Shown here: piece by piece, positions 35,055 to 44,000 of the stretch
Layout of the letters: each line of letters begins with the position of its first letter
Numbering within the stretch: position 1 is the stretch's first letter
Source: Natronomonas salina
GTDB taxonomy: Archaea; Halobacteriota; Halobacteria; Halobacteriales; Haloarculaceae
NCBI RefSeq assembly: GCF_013391105.1
Contig: NZ_CP058335.1
Location: 1,240,001-1,304,000, forward strand
Direction of reading: 5' to 3'
Length of the DNA stretch: 64,000 nt
The notes under the pieces: generated by a model
What the model was told of the DNA's origin: nothing
The model's input: the letters and a program-made list of their open reading frames with translations, nothing else
The model's database searches: none
Program-made: the position numbers and the translations under genes

Positions 35055-36125
35055 ATGAAGAACCAGTTATGCTGGAAAGACTTGAACGCACAATCCAGTC
35101 AGAAAGTCATCGAAGAACTTTCTGACGCTTTCCAGTCGTGGTTCGATTTGCGACAGAATGACCCAGAGGCGAATCCATCCGGCTACCGCAAACACGGTGA
35201 CACCCGACCGCGTTCCACGGTGACGTTCAAAGCAGACGGGCTCAAACACGACCGCGAGAACAACCGCGTCCGGCTCAGCAAAGGCTCGAACCTTAAAGAA
35301 TCGCGGCCGGACTTCATCCTCTGTGATTACCAAACCCACCCGGACGTTGACCTCACCGAGGTCAACAAGGTGCAGAACGTTCGTGCGGTTTGGAACGGTG
35401 ACGAGTGGGAACTGCACTTTGTCTGCAAAGTCGAACTCGAAACCAACGACTCAGCAGGCGGCGAAGTGGCAGGCATCGATCTCGGTATCAAGAACCTCGC
35501 CACGGTCGCGTTCCCCGACCAATGCGTTCGGTACCCCGGCAACTCGCTCAAGCAGGACAAGCACTACTTCACCCAAGCCGAGTACGACAAGGAAGGCGAG
35601 AACAGCCCCTCTGAGAAGTCGATGTGGGCACGTCGAAAACACGCAGACCGTGTAACCAACTTCTACCACGTTCTCACGGACACCGTCATCACCGAGTGTG
35701 TCGAACGCGGTGTTAGCACGCTCGCGGTGAGTTGGCCTGAAGACGTGCGAGAATCTGATTGGGGCAAGACCGACAACAAGAAGTTGCACTCGTGGGCGTT
35801 CGACCGTCTATATCAGTACCTCGAATACAAAGGAGAGACCCACGGTGTTGAGGTGCTGAAAGAGAACGAGTGGAACACCTCGAAGACGTGTTCGGGGTGT
35901 GGTGACGACACGAAGTCGAACCGTGTCGGACGTGGCCTGTACGTCTGCTCGTCGTGCGAGTTGGTCGGGAACGCGGATTGTAACGGGGCGGAGAATATGA
36001 GGCAGAAGATAACTCCGAGTCCTCACGGCGAGGATAGGAGTAACGGCTGTGTGGCACAGCCATCGGTACACCGGTTCGACCGCGAGAGCGGGATGTTTCG
36101 CACGAGAGAACAGGTCGTGTCGTAG
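35055..36125 (+). CDS. tnpB: TnpB-type RNA-guided endonuclease, N-terminally truncated
   Basis: 356 residues, about 50-60 short at the N-terminus. It starts at KNQLCWKDLNAQSSQKVIEE, which is internal in complete relatives, and the 70 bases upstream do not restore the missing part. The RuvC parts are GIDLGIKNLATVAF, STLAVSWPEDVRE and NADCNGAENM. The zinc ribbon is CSGCGDD...CSSCEL. The wedge domain that binds RNA is partly lost, so activity is doubtful. The downstream HGEDRSNGCVAQP tail corresponds to the conserved right-end structure. Confidence 0.8.
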   Translation: MKNQLCWKDLNAQSSQKVIEELSDAFQSWFDLRQNDPEANPSGYRKHGDTRPRSTVTFKADGLKHDRENNRVRLSKGSNLKESRPDFILCDYQTHPDVDLTEVNKVQNVRAVWNGDEWELHFVCKVELETNDSAGGEVAGIDLGIKNLATVAFPDQCVRYPGNSLKQDKHYFTQAEYDKEGENSPSEKSMWARRKHADRVTNFYHVLTDTVITECVERGVSTLAVSWPEDVRESDWGKTDNKKLHSWAFDRLYQYLEYKGETHGVEVLKENEWNTSKTCSGCGDDTKSNRVGRGLYVCSSCELVGNADCNGAENMRQKITPSPHGEDRSNGCVAQPSVHRFDRESGMFRTREQVVS

Positions 36126-36161
36126 ACCGGCAAATATCCCAACCTGCGGTACGGTAAGCCC

Positions 36162-36506
36162 CGACGTTTACAGTGGGGAGGATGTCACGCGTTCATCGCT
36201 GTCGACTCCGCCGGTGAGGTACTCATCTATCGCGGCGTTCCCCTGGCCGTGGCCGTCTGGCTTGACGCCAGCCCGCTCATCGCAGTCGTGCTCGGGACGC
36301 TGCTGTGGGCGAGCCTCCACCCGATTCATAAAATCCCGGATACCGTCCTCACCGGAGCGCTGTACGCGTGGCTGTGCCTGAGCGGGGCAGGACACCTTGC
36401 GATCGTCATCCACGTCGGCACCAACGTGGTCGGACACAGTCTCTGCCGAGCCAACTCCTGGGCGGATCACGGCCGCTATCCACACCACTCAGAGACGGAT
36501 GCGTGA
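36162..36506 (+). pseudogene. CPBP-family intramembrane protease, C-terminal remnant
   Basis: A frame without a start reads AGEVLIYRGVPLAVAVWLD, then GTLLWASLHPIHKIPDTVL and HLAIVIHVGTNVVGHS. These resemble the EExxxR, FxxxH and HxxxN/B motifs of CPBP (CAAX protease-like) proteins, with the first motif already altered. It follows the TnpB element directly, so the insertion probably removed the 5' part. Confidence 0.45.
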
Positions 36507-36976
36507 ACCGAGTGCGATGCCCCCGCGAACCTCTGCTGGGTTCACTCCCACGGGACGGTAGTCGCTCGTGGAGCCACAAACTGAGCTATCGACTCAACAT
36601 CAACACACCGCAGAGTCTCCGGTGGAAGGCCGATAACCCGCGCGGGAACGCCGCCATTCTGTGGGTAACGGTTGATCTCGTAGACAGAGGGCGGTCCTGT
36701 ATCGTCCGAGTGTCGCGTGAAGCACTGAAGCGGTTCAACGATATCATCCCGCCGATGCCCGCGTTCGTGCCCTTGATAGGCGAGCGGACGAACCGGCATT
36801 ACGAGATCAGCATCGAGGCGCCAGAAGCGATCGACGTGTTCGTCCTCGGCGAATACGATCCGGACGACGGGGAAGCGCTGACGGAGTACCTGGACGGTGA
36901 GTTCTCGTACGTCCCCGAGTATTCGGCGAGGGGGACGCGGTCACACTCGGCGTTCGTCTTCGTCCCCGTCCGCTGA
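36503..36976 (+). CDS. Hypothetical protein, start uncertain
   Basis: 158 residues if GTG 36503 is used. The C-terminal part looks coding: AAILWVTVDLVDRGRSCIVR, then AFVPLIGERTNRHYEISIEA and DVFVLGEYDPDDGEALTEYL. The first 40 residues are arginine/serine-rich and doubtful, so the true start may be lost or lie later. It is a small soluble acidic protein of unknown family between broken genes and the second glycan module. Confidence 0.45.
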   Translation: MNRVRCPREPLLGSLPRDGSRSWSHKLSYRLNINTPQSLRWKADNPRGNAAILWVTVDLVDRGRSCIVRVSREALKRFNDIIPPMPAFVPLIGERTNRHYEISIEAPEAIDVFVLGEYDPDDGEALTEYLDGEFSYVPEYSARGTRSHSAFVFVPVR

Positions 36977-37190
36977 TTGAGATAATAACCAATTACTAAC
37001 CAACCAGGTCGTAACATGGCTGATTGTCGCTGCACAATTAGGTGGGTGATAACCAAAGGAGTGGCAGAGTTCTCATATTATAGACGGTGGCCATCGAATG
37101 ATGGAGATTAAGGACAGAATGAAAAACGTAGGTGGGTACGTCGGCCCGGTCATAGATGTCCATCACGGAGCCCCGATTCTACGCTCTCAA

Positions 37191-37199
37191 GGGGAGGAG
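37191..37199 (+). promoter_or_regulatory. Strong ribosome binding site of the 37205 gene
   Basis: GGGGAGGAG ends five bases before ATG 37205. It decides the start and is unusual here, where most first genes look leaderless. Confidence 0.6.
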
Positions 37200-37204
37200 A
37201 GATA

Positions 37205-38239
37205 ATGGATTCACCTGAACAATCAACATCACAAACGCGTGAATCCAGCTCGTCGCTGACCGACGGGTCCGAGTCGGAGCAACGACTCGGACCCGAAGAG
37301 CATCGGTCGAACCCAGCATCTGTGGATACCAGTCGGGAGTTTCAGACCGACGACCGAATCATCGTTGGGATCCCGACGTACAACGAGGAGGTCGCTATCG
37401 GCAGCGTCGTCCTCAACAGCCAGCAGTACGCCGACGAGGTGATCGTCGTCGACGACGGGAGCACCGATCAGACGGTCGAGATCGCCACTCAGGCTGGTGC
37501 AACGGTCATCAAGCATCCCGAGAACAAAGGGAAGGGTGGCGCAATCAAGACGCTGTTGAGCCACGCCCAGAATCGTGACCTCGACGCACTGGTCCTGCTC
37601 GACGGCGATGGCCAACACGTGCCTCGAGATATCCCCGACGTCGTCGAACCGATTCTCCAGAAGGAGTGCGATTTCACGATCGGGAGTCGGTACCTCGATG
37701 AGGAGACGACTGAGACGCCGCTACACCGCCGGATCGGCCAGCGTGTGCTCGACTATCTGACCCTGGGGTCGTCAGGGCAGAACCTCACTGACACCCAGAG
37801 TGGCTTCCGTGCGTTCTCACCGGGAGCGGTAGCTAAAATGAACCTCCGGACTGATGGAATGGGCGTCGAAAGCGAGATGATCGGGGAGGCCACAGCGAAC
37901 AATCTCGACATCAAAGAGGTTCCCATCGACGTCCGATACGACAACATCGACGGACAGACGTATAGCTCGATGCAACACGGCTTGACCGTTGCGGCCTTCA
38001 TTACACAACTTATCCGTGATCGGCACCCGATGTTGTTCTTCGGGGTGCCCGCGCTCCTCATGCTGATCGCTGGAGGTGGGGTAATGACGCACAGCGCGTG
38101 GTTGTACCAGGCCACAGGCCAATTTCACCAGTGGCGCGTCATCATCAGTGGGTTCACCATCCTGGTCGGGACGATCTGTCTCTTCTGTGGGCTCGTTCTA
38201 AGCCAAGTTCAGCATATGATTCGAGGCCACCTGAACTAG
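37205..38239 (+). CDS. GT2 glycosyltransferase, dolichol-phosphate sugar synthase type (AglJ-like)
   Basis: 344 residues. A serine-rich tail of about 50 residues precedes the GT-A domain: VGIPTYNEEVAIGSVV, VIVVDDGSTDQTVEIA, LVLLDGDGQHVPRDI and LTDTQSGFRAFSP. Two transmembrane helices (about 275-340) close the protein. It is paralogous to the enzyme at 15455 but lacks its 165-residue N-terminal domain and is nearer to the standard family. It begins the second glycan module and, like the first copy, is followed by wecB sequence, here only a stub. Confidence 0.9.
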   Translation: MDSPEQSTSQTRESSSSLTDGSESEQRLGPEEHRSNPASVDTSREFQTDDRIIVGIPTYNEEVAIGSVVLNSQQYADEVIVVDDGSTDQTVEIATQAGATVIKHPENKGKGGAIKTLLSHAQNRDLDALVLLDGDGQHVPRDIPDVVEPILQKECDFTIGSRYLDEETTETPLHRRIGQRVLDYLTLGSSGQNLTDTQSGFRAFSPGAVAKMNLRTDGMGVESEMIGEATANNLDIKEVPIDVRYDNIDGQTYSSMQHGLTVAAFITQLIRDRHPMLFFGVPALLMLIAGGGVMTHSAWLYQATGQFHQWRVIISGFTILVGTICLFCGLVLSQVQHMIRGHLN

Positions 38240-38244
38240 AGAAG

Positions 38245-38334
38245 ATGGATCAGCAAGAATCACATCTCGCCTTCGTCTTGGGAACGCGACCCGATGAGTG
38301 GAAAGATGCTGGTGTGACCGTTCGACGGATATAG
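38245..38334 (+). pseudogene. wecB stub (29 codons)
   Basis: The frame reads MDQQESHLAFVLGTRPDEWK and ends nine codons later. SHLAFVLGTRP equals the start of WecB at 16839 (SHLAFILGTRPEIIK). After that point the sequence leaves the family, so nearly the whole gene has been deleted. Four bases separate it from the next gene. Confidence 0.65.
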
Positions 38335-38337
38335 ACA

Positions 38338-39402
38338 ATGAGTGATACGCGTCCAACCGCTTGGCTGGATCTCGTCAGTCCGTCCCACCCGTTCTTCTTC
38401 TCGGCATTACTCGATGAGCTGCCGGGTCTCGATGTAAAGACGACAGTGCGGAAGAAGACTGAAACCGTAGACTTGGCTGAAACCGAGGGGTTCGATTTTG
38501 AGATCGTCGGCCGGGATTTCAACAATACCCTGTTGCGGAAAGTCGGGATCCCCCTCAGGACCGCTCAGTTGAGCGTGCAGGCACCTGCAGCGGACATCTC
38601 ATTGTCGTCTCGCAACGCGATGTGCATTCTCGCATCGAAGGTTCGAGGAATTCCGTCGATTCACTTCACCGATAACGATATCACAGCCCACGTAGATGGC
38701 CTCACGGTCGAAGAACTCTACAATCGATTCGAGGCCCAAGCGACTCACAACGTTGTCCCCGCAGCGTTTCAAACCGAGGAACTGACAAAATGGGGCGCGG
38801 ATCCATCCCAGATTCACACCTACCAGGGGTACAAAGAGGACGTCTACGTGGCCAACTTCGAACCCGACCCGGATTTCACGTCCAAGTTACCGTTCGAGGA
38901 CTTCGTCGTTATTCGGCCGGAAGCACTCGATGCGGCGTATGTAGATGCTGAATCGTCGCTCGTCCCTCGATTACTCGAGGGATTCGTGGCTGAAGGAATG
39001 AACGTCGTGTACCTGCCACGCGGTCGAGGAGATATCGAGTACGCCGACGGCTACAGCCGAACGCAAGTTTTCACCCCGAATCAAGCGTTAGATGGCCTGC
39101 AACTGGCATGGCACTCTCGTGGGATATTGACCGGGTCAGGCACCATGGCACGTGAAGCCGCTTGCATGGAGAAGCCCGCGGTTTCATTCTTCCCGAGTTC
39201 GCTGCTATCGGTCGACCAGGAGATGGTCGAGAACGATATGATCTTCCATTCTCGCGACCCCCAGGCCATCGTCGAATTCATCATGTCGACGTCAGAGGAA
39301 GAACGGACACCAGATACGTCCAGATCGAACGAAGTATTCGACGACGTAGTGCAGATCGTCGATAGGCTGATCGAGTCGGAGACGGGGATGGAGTTCGAAT
39401 GA
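38338..39402 (+). CDS. DUF354 family protein (GT-B-like)
   Basis: 354 residues. The N-terminus AWLDLVSPSHPFFFSALLDE and the central IRPEALDAAYVDAESSLVP region match archaeal DUF354 proteins. These have a GT-B fold like WecB and are found in surface-glycan loci. Further features are IHFTDNDITAHVDG, YLPRGRGDIEYADGYS and GILTGSGTMAREAACMEKPA. The role is unknown, perhaps an epimerase- or glycosyltransferase-like enzyme. The ATGA overlap with the next gene shows coupling. Confidence 0.82.
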   Translation: MSDTRPTAWLDLVSPSHPFFFSALLDELPGLDVKTTVRKKTETVDLAETEGFDFEIVGRDFNNTLLRKVGIPLRTAQLSVQAPAADISLSSRNAMCILASKVRGIPSIHFTDNDITAHVDGLTVEELYNRFEAQATHNVVPAAFQTEELTKWGADPSQIHTYQGYKEDVYVANFEPDPDFTSKLPFEDFVVIRPEALDAAYVDAESSLVPRLLEGFVAEGMNVVYLPRGRGDIEYADGYSRTQVFTPNQALDGLQLAWHSRGILTGSGTMAREAACMEKPAVSFFPSSLLSVDQEMVENDMIFHSRDPQAIVEFIMSTSEEERTPDTSRSNEVFDDVVQIVDRLIESETGMEFE

Positions 39403-40337
39403 AGGTTCTCAATCTGATCAACGCTCGGAAACCGTTCCTGATGGAACAGATCCGAGCCGTAGAAGCGACCGGCGTCGAGTGTGACACGATTTGCGTCCCA
39501 GGGGACTTCTATGCGGACGATTCGGACTTTACCAGTCGATCGGTGTGGGATTACGTGAAGTTCTATCCGATGGTCCTCTCCCAGGTTTCGTCGGAGTATG
39601 ACGTGATCCACGCACACTACGGACTCACAGCGCCGTTCGCACTCGCACAACCCCATCGTCCAGTTGTCCTCTCACTCTGGGGGCGAGACCTATTCGGCCC
39701 CGCCTCTGGCGTGACCAAGGTATGCGCTCGGCTGTGTGACGAGGTCATCGTGCGAAGCGAGGAGATGAAGAACGAACTCGGGAGAGACGCCCACATCGTC
39801 GAACGCGGGGTCGATATAGAGAAGTTCAAACCACAAGATCAAGAGGAGGCTCAGAAAGAGGTTGGGTGGGAGAAAGATAGTAAACATGTGCTCTTCCCCT
39901 ACTCACCGAAACGGGAGAAGAAGAATTATCCGCTTGCTGAGGACGTGGTTCACTCAGTCGATGAAAATCGTGACGAGGGTGTCGTCTTGCACGCTGTCCA
40001 CAACCAGCCTCACGAGAAGATACCAGCCTACATGAATGCAGCTGATGTCTTGCTTATGACCTCTCGACCGAAAAGCGAAGGATCACCAAATACTGTCAAA
40101 GAGGCCCTTGCGTGTAACCTCCCGGTTGTGTCCACACCAGTTGGAGATGTCAACGAGCTTCTCGATGGTGTCTCGAACTCGTTCGTTTGTCAATCGGAGG
40201 AGGAACTCTCTCGAAGGACACTCGAGATACTGGAACGTGGGGAGCGATCGAACGGTGCGGAAAAGGTTGCAACGCTCACCTGGGATAATACGTCCAACCA
40301 ACTATTGTCTATTTACGAGAGTGCCATTATTTCATGA
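39399..40337 (+). CDS. GT4-family glycosyltransferase
   Basis: 312 residues, GT-B fold, shorter than usual. The N-terminal half has VIHAHYGLTAPFALAQPHRP and SLWGRDLFGPASGV. The C-terminal half has ERGVDIEKFKPQDQ, FPYSPKREKKNYPLAE, NAADVLLMTSRPKSEGSPNT and VKEALACNLPVVSTPVGDV (EX7E region). It starts inside the DUF354 stop and its own stop overlaps the following membrane protein. Confidence 0.88.
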   Translation: MKVLNLINARKPFLMEQIRAVEATGVECDTICVPGDFYADDSDFTSRSVWDYVKFYPMVLSQVSSEYDVIHAHYGLTAPFALAQPHRPVVLSLWGRDLFGPASGVTKVCARLCDEVIVRSEEMKNELGRDAHIVERGVDIEKFKPQDQEEAQKEVGWEKDSKHVLFPYSPKREKKNYPLAEDVVHSVDENRDEGVVLHAVHNQPHEKIPAYMNAADVLLMTSRPKSEGSPNTVKEALACNLPVVSTPVGDVNELLDGVSNSFVCQSEEELSRRTLEILERGERSNGAEKVATLTWDNTSNQLLSIYESAIIS

Positions 40338-42334
40338 AGGCCATGATTCCAAGACTATCTTCTGAATTGACTAAGATACTGCCAATACTCAGAACCGTTA
40401 TCTTTTCACGGAAGTTCTTAACCGGCCTATTGCTGATAGCCTCTCTAGCCGGTGCAGGCGTAGCGGTAATTCTTCCAAACGCGTACACCTATCTTGTACC
40501 ACCGGCGCTGTTTTTCTCAGCAGTAATTTCATTTAAGCAAAGAGAAACACCAGAATGGCCCACTATAAATATCGATCCTCGCGTTCCACTACTGGTGTAC
40601 TTCGTTACCGTATCCGGGATTGTCTATACGTATTATTCGTCTGGTGTTCTTGTCGGCCGTCCATGGAAGATCCACCTTGGACTAATGGTCCTGTATTTAC
40701 TGACCATTCCTCTCATAACCTCCTCAGCCCCCCGTTGGGTTTCTATTTCGGCCATAGTTCTGGCAGCCAGCCTCCATCGGGGTCTCGGATACTATGCGTC
40801 AGCAACTCAATACGGGCTTGATGCCCTCTTCCACAACCGAGTCGTGGGCGAGATAGCAGCTCAGGGAACCATCTCCCCATTATCCGCCACAAGCTTGGCT
40901 GAAGGTAAATACTACTTCGCGCCTGTCTACTATGCGTTAACAGCTCAGGCAGAGATAGTGACCAGCGCCACGACCCGTGACGTCGTGTTTTTAATTGCGA
41001 GTCTCGGGAGCATTGTCACTATTATCCTTATTGTCTATTCACTTGCCACAACTATATTCGAAGAGGAAAATGGCCTGTATGCCGCGCTCTTGATCGCCTC
41101 AGCTGATTTCGCCCTCTACTGGTCGTTGTTGCCACAACCAAACCTCCTCGGCGCAGTCTTCTTCGCACTGATACTTTATTTCTATATCCGGTACTTGAAG
41201 GGACAGGAATTGATCTACCTCCTATTGCTCCTCGGGTTCATCGTCCTCCAGACAATCACTCACCAAGCATCGATTTTCATCACCTGTACCGGGCTCGCCG
41301 CACTCATATTACTCCAGACGATAGGGACCGAAAATATTGAAATCCCATACTATCTCTCTGGGTTCTTCGCGTTCCTGGTGTTGGTGGTTTCGTGGTTTGT
41401 AACCCGAACTGGAGAAGGTTCCCAGTCATTCTTAGAGAAAGTCATTGCGGCGCTCGTCGATGGCTTAACGAGCGCTGGTGGTCGGTCTAGTACATTCCCC
41501 CAATCGGAACGCTATGCAGTAGCAGGCGCCAACGCACTTCCGATAGATCATCTAGTGGGGCTCGCCATACTCCTATTCTTAGCTGTCCTCGGGATGTTGG
41601 CAGTACTTAGGTACGAATCCAGAGATAAACAGGTGATTGGAATGATGTTTGCAGGAGTGGTGGGTGTTTATTCCTTCTTCATCTTTAGCGGCCCCCTCAT
41701 CTCGTTCTCAGTTGGATTACCTTTCCGCTGGTTCATATTCATGTACATCCCCGCAGTCATCCTGGCGGCATATGGACTGAAAACGCTCAGTGGCGAAGTT
41801 GCTGGACTGTCCAACGCGACGACCGCAATGCTCCTGATTTGTCTCCTCGCAGCACCTTATATCGTCTCCATGGGTGGGAGTAAATCAGGTGCGCCCGACA
41901 ACCCGGTCCTAGGTGGGCCTGGCGCAGACCGACTGGGTACCACCACGCAAGAAGAGGCCAGCTACGAGTTCGTCACCCAGTATAACACGAACGGCGTCGT
42001 TGCGGATAAGTTTGCCCGACAACAACTCCAGCGTCATTACACCCATCCTGCGGAGAGCTACCAGGTGGATGCTCAGACGCATAATATTACGAATCCACCC
42101 GACACTCAATATTTATATCGAGATTACGATCGAACGGATAGAGGCCCGTTGCAAATCCACCATGATAACCGGTTGTGGGACGTCCGTGGACCGATTCCAT
42201 ATCCAGGGGGTTCACCGGTCTACTCAAATGGGAGAGTAGAGGTGATTGACGGGCAGAACAAAAGTAGTCAAGAACGGGCTGGAGATCCGCGACCATTCGC
42301 TCAGATACACCCATTAGTCATATTTTTGGTATGA
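40334..42334 (+). CDS. Multispanning membrane protein, GT-C-like
   Basis: 666 residues with about 12-13 transmembrane helices and a soluble C-terminal domain of about 140 residues. A long first loop has YGLDALFHNRVVGEIAAQG and TSLAEGKYYFAPVYYAL, resembling the acidic/His loop of GT-C enzymes. It shares its layout with the protein at 26185. Each is encoded near a flippase, so each module seems to have its own pair of exporter and membrane transferase or polymerase. The 3' end overlaps the converging flippase gene by 17 bases. Confidence 0.65.
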   Translation: MKAMIPRLSSELTKILPILRTVIFSRKFLTGLLLIASLAGAGVAVILPNAYTYLVPPALFFSAVISFKQRETPEWPTINIDPRVPLLVYFVTVSGIVYTYYSSGVLVGRPWKIHLGLMVLYLLTIPLITSSAPRWVSISAIVLAASLHRGLGYYASATQYGLDALFHNRVVGEIAAQGTISPLSATSLAEGKYYFAPVYYALTAQAEIVTSATTRDVVFLIASLGSIVTIILIVYSLATTIFEEENGLYAALLIASADFALYWSLLPQPNLLGAVFFALILYFYIRYLKGQELIYLLLLLGFIVLQTITHQASIFITCTGLAALILLQTIGTENIEIPYYLSGFFAFLVLVVSWFVTRTGEGSQSFLEKVIAALVDGLTSAGGRSSTFPQSERYAVAGANALPIDHLVGLAILLFLAVLGMLAVLRYESRDKQVIGMMFAGVVGVYSFFIFSGPLISFSVGLPFRWFIFMYIPAVILAAYGLKTLSGEVAGLSNATTAMLLICLLAAPYIVSMGGSKSGAPDNPVLGGPGADRLGTTTQEEASYEFVTQYNTNGVVADKFARQQLQRHYTHPAESYQVDAQTHNITNPPDTQYLYRDYDRTDRGPLQIHHDNRLWDVRGPIPYPGGSPVYSNGRVEVIDGQNKSSQERAGDPRPFAQIHPLVIFLV

Positions 42335-43829
42335 GTGTTATTATTGAGCGCATCTTTGTCTCGTAGCGGGCGGGCAGCTTGCTTAGTATTGGATCTACTT
42401 CGTCTGGTGAGAAAACCCCGAGTGCAATCGTCCCGACACTATACAACGCAAACCCAACGATGGGAACAACAGCTAAGGATACTAATGGGGGAAGGAGCCA
42501 AGCCAGTCCAAAGATAGGTCCTGCAGAAAGAAGAGCGACTAGTATAATCCGAAGGAATCGAACGTCTGCAAAGAGGGAGTAGCCGAGCAATCGGGCTGCA
42601 AGAGCTTGGAATATGACGAGACTGCCGTATCCTATGGACGTTGCGATAGCGGCACCTGCCATGCCATAACGAGGTATCAGAAGGAGATTCAGACCGAGAT
42701 TTATAGCGGCGCATGCTCCTGTTGCGAGGATAAGCGGGCGGAGTGATCGTTGAGCTTGATTGATCGCGAGCGACGGCCGGGCTGTTGCAAATCCGACGAC
42801 CCCGGGGAGAAGTAGCAGTAACGGGAGTATTGATGGGCGAAACTCTTCGCCAAGGTATAGTGGCACGAAGGCGTCTGCAAGCGCTGCCACTCCCATCACC
42901 ACTAAGACGGTGAACCCCAGGGAAAATCGAGTTGTTATGGTCGCTCTCTGCTGAATCAGGGTCAAATTCCCTTCGTCCCAGTGGTTCGACATCCGTTGAA
43001 GAAGAGCGAGCTGGAGTGACCCTGGGATGATCCACAATGTTTCAGCGATCATCAGTGATCCCTTGTAGTATCCGACGATCTGCTCTCGTTCGTATTGTTG
43101 GAGGATGAGAATATCGACGTGGTAGAGTGACATCAGGAGGCCAAAATAGAACATCGTACTGACCGTGTATCTGTAAATAGAATTCCTGGGAAGTTGGACC
43201 GAGCTAGTCGATAAAATAGCGCCGATATCTAGATATTTTGTTAACGCAAATAGGGCAAGTAGAGAGGCAACTGCGGTCGCTAAGATGTGGGCGATCATGA
43301 CCCCAGCTACGTCATATCCGAGATAGGCGGCTGAGAGGGCAGTAGCAACGAACAGGAAGCGCTGGAATACTTTGATGGGTTCTGAGTAGGTCTCTAATTG
43401 TAACCCCATCAAGGTCCTGAGAAGGAAGTCAAATGACTGCCTGCTAATTGCATAAATAGCGAGTAGATAGAACAACGCCACGAATCCGGTTCCAAATACG
43501 CGTTCGACGATCCCTGTTACGGCTCCTGCCAGGAAGGAGAAGGAGATCAGTAGCGCTAAGGCTAGTGCGATTTGCCCGATCTTTCCGAAGACCGCTGTTT
43601 GCCATTCGAGGTCATCGTTCTCGGAGATGAACTTCCGGATAGCATCATTCGTTCCAGAGCCCATGACGAAGTTCGCAACTGCAAATACTGAGAGGATTAC
43701 AGCATATCGGCCGTAGGAACTAGGCCCTAGAAACCGAACGAGCAAGGGCGTGAAAATCACCCCCGCCAGGAGGATCGCGATTCGGGCCCCTGCGATCGAG
43801 AGGAAGCCTGAAGCGAGTGACCGAGACAC
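42318..43829 (-). CDS. Polysaccharide flippase (Wzx/MOP superfamily)
   Basis: 503 residues, about 14 hydrophobic helices. The N-terminus FTPLLVRFLGPSSYGRYAVI and C-terminal NLGLNLLLIPRYGMAGAAIA correspond closely to the flippase at 30095, so these are paralogues. The family exports undecaprenyl- or dolichol-linked glycans. It faces the rest of the second module and its stop overlaps the end of the 40334 gene. Confidence 0.9.
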   Translation of the reverse strand: MSRSLASGFLSIAGARIAILLAGVIFTPLLVRFLGPSSYGRYAVILSVFAVANFVMGSGTNDAIRKFISENDDLEWQTAVFGKIGQIALALALLISFSFLAGAVTGIVERVFGTGFVALFYLLAIYAISRQSFDFLLRTLMGLQLETYSEPIKVFQRFLFVATALSAAYLGYDVAGVMIAHILATAVASLLALFALTKYLDIGAILSTSSVQLPRNSIYRYTVSTMFYFGLLMSLYHVDILILQQYEREQIVGYYKGSLMIAETLWIIPGSLQLALLQRMSNHWDEGNLTLIQQRATITTRFSLGFTVLVVMGVAALADAFVPLYLGEEFRPSILPLLLLLPGVVGFATARPSLAINQAQRSLRPLILATGACAAINLGLNLLLIPRYGMAGAAIATSIGYGSLVIFQALAARLLGYSLFADVRFLRIILVALLSAGPIFGLAWLLPPLVSLAVVPIVGFALYSVGTIALGVFSPDEVDPILSKLPARYETKMRSIITLIPKI

Positions 43830-44000
43830 ATTTGTGGGTGAACTAGAGATACTAAAACAATTACGTAGTTAAGCAGTGGCGCATAATCGACCGGAGGCCC
43901 GATCCGTTCGTCCACCACCGAAAATACGGGATTCACTCCAGACTCCGACCAGTTACCGCTCCGAGAGATATCTTCGATACCCCCTTGGAAAAGTGGTGAA

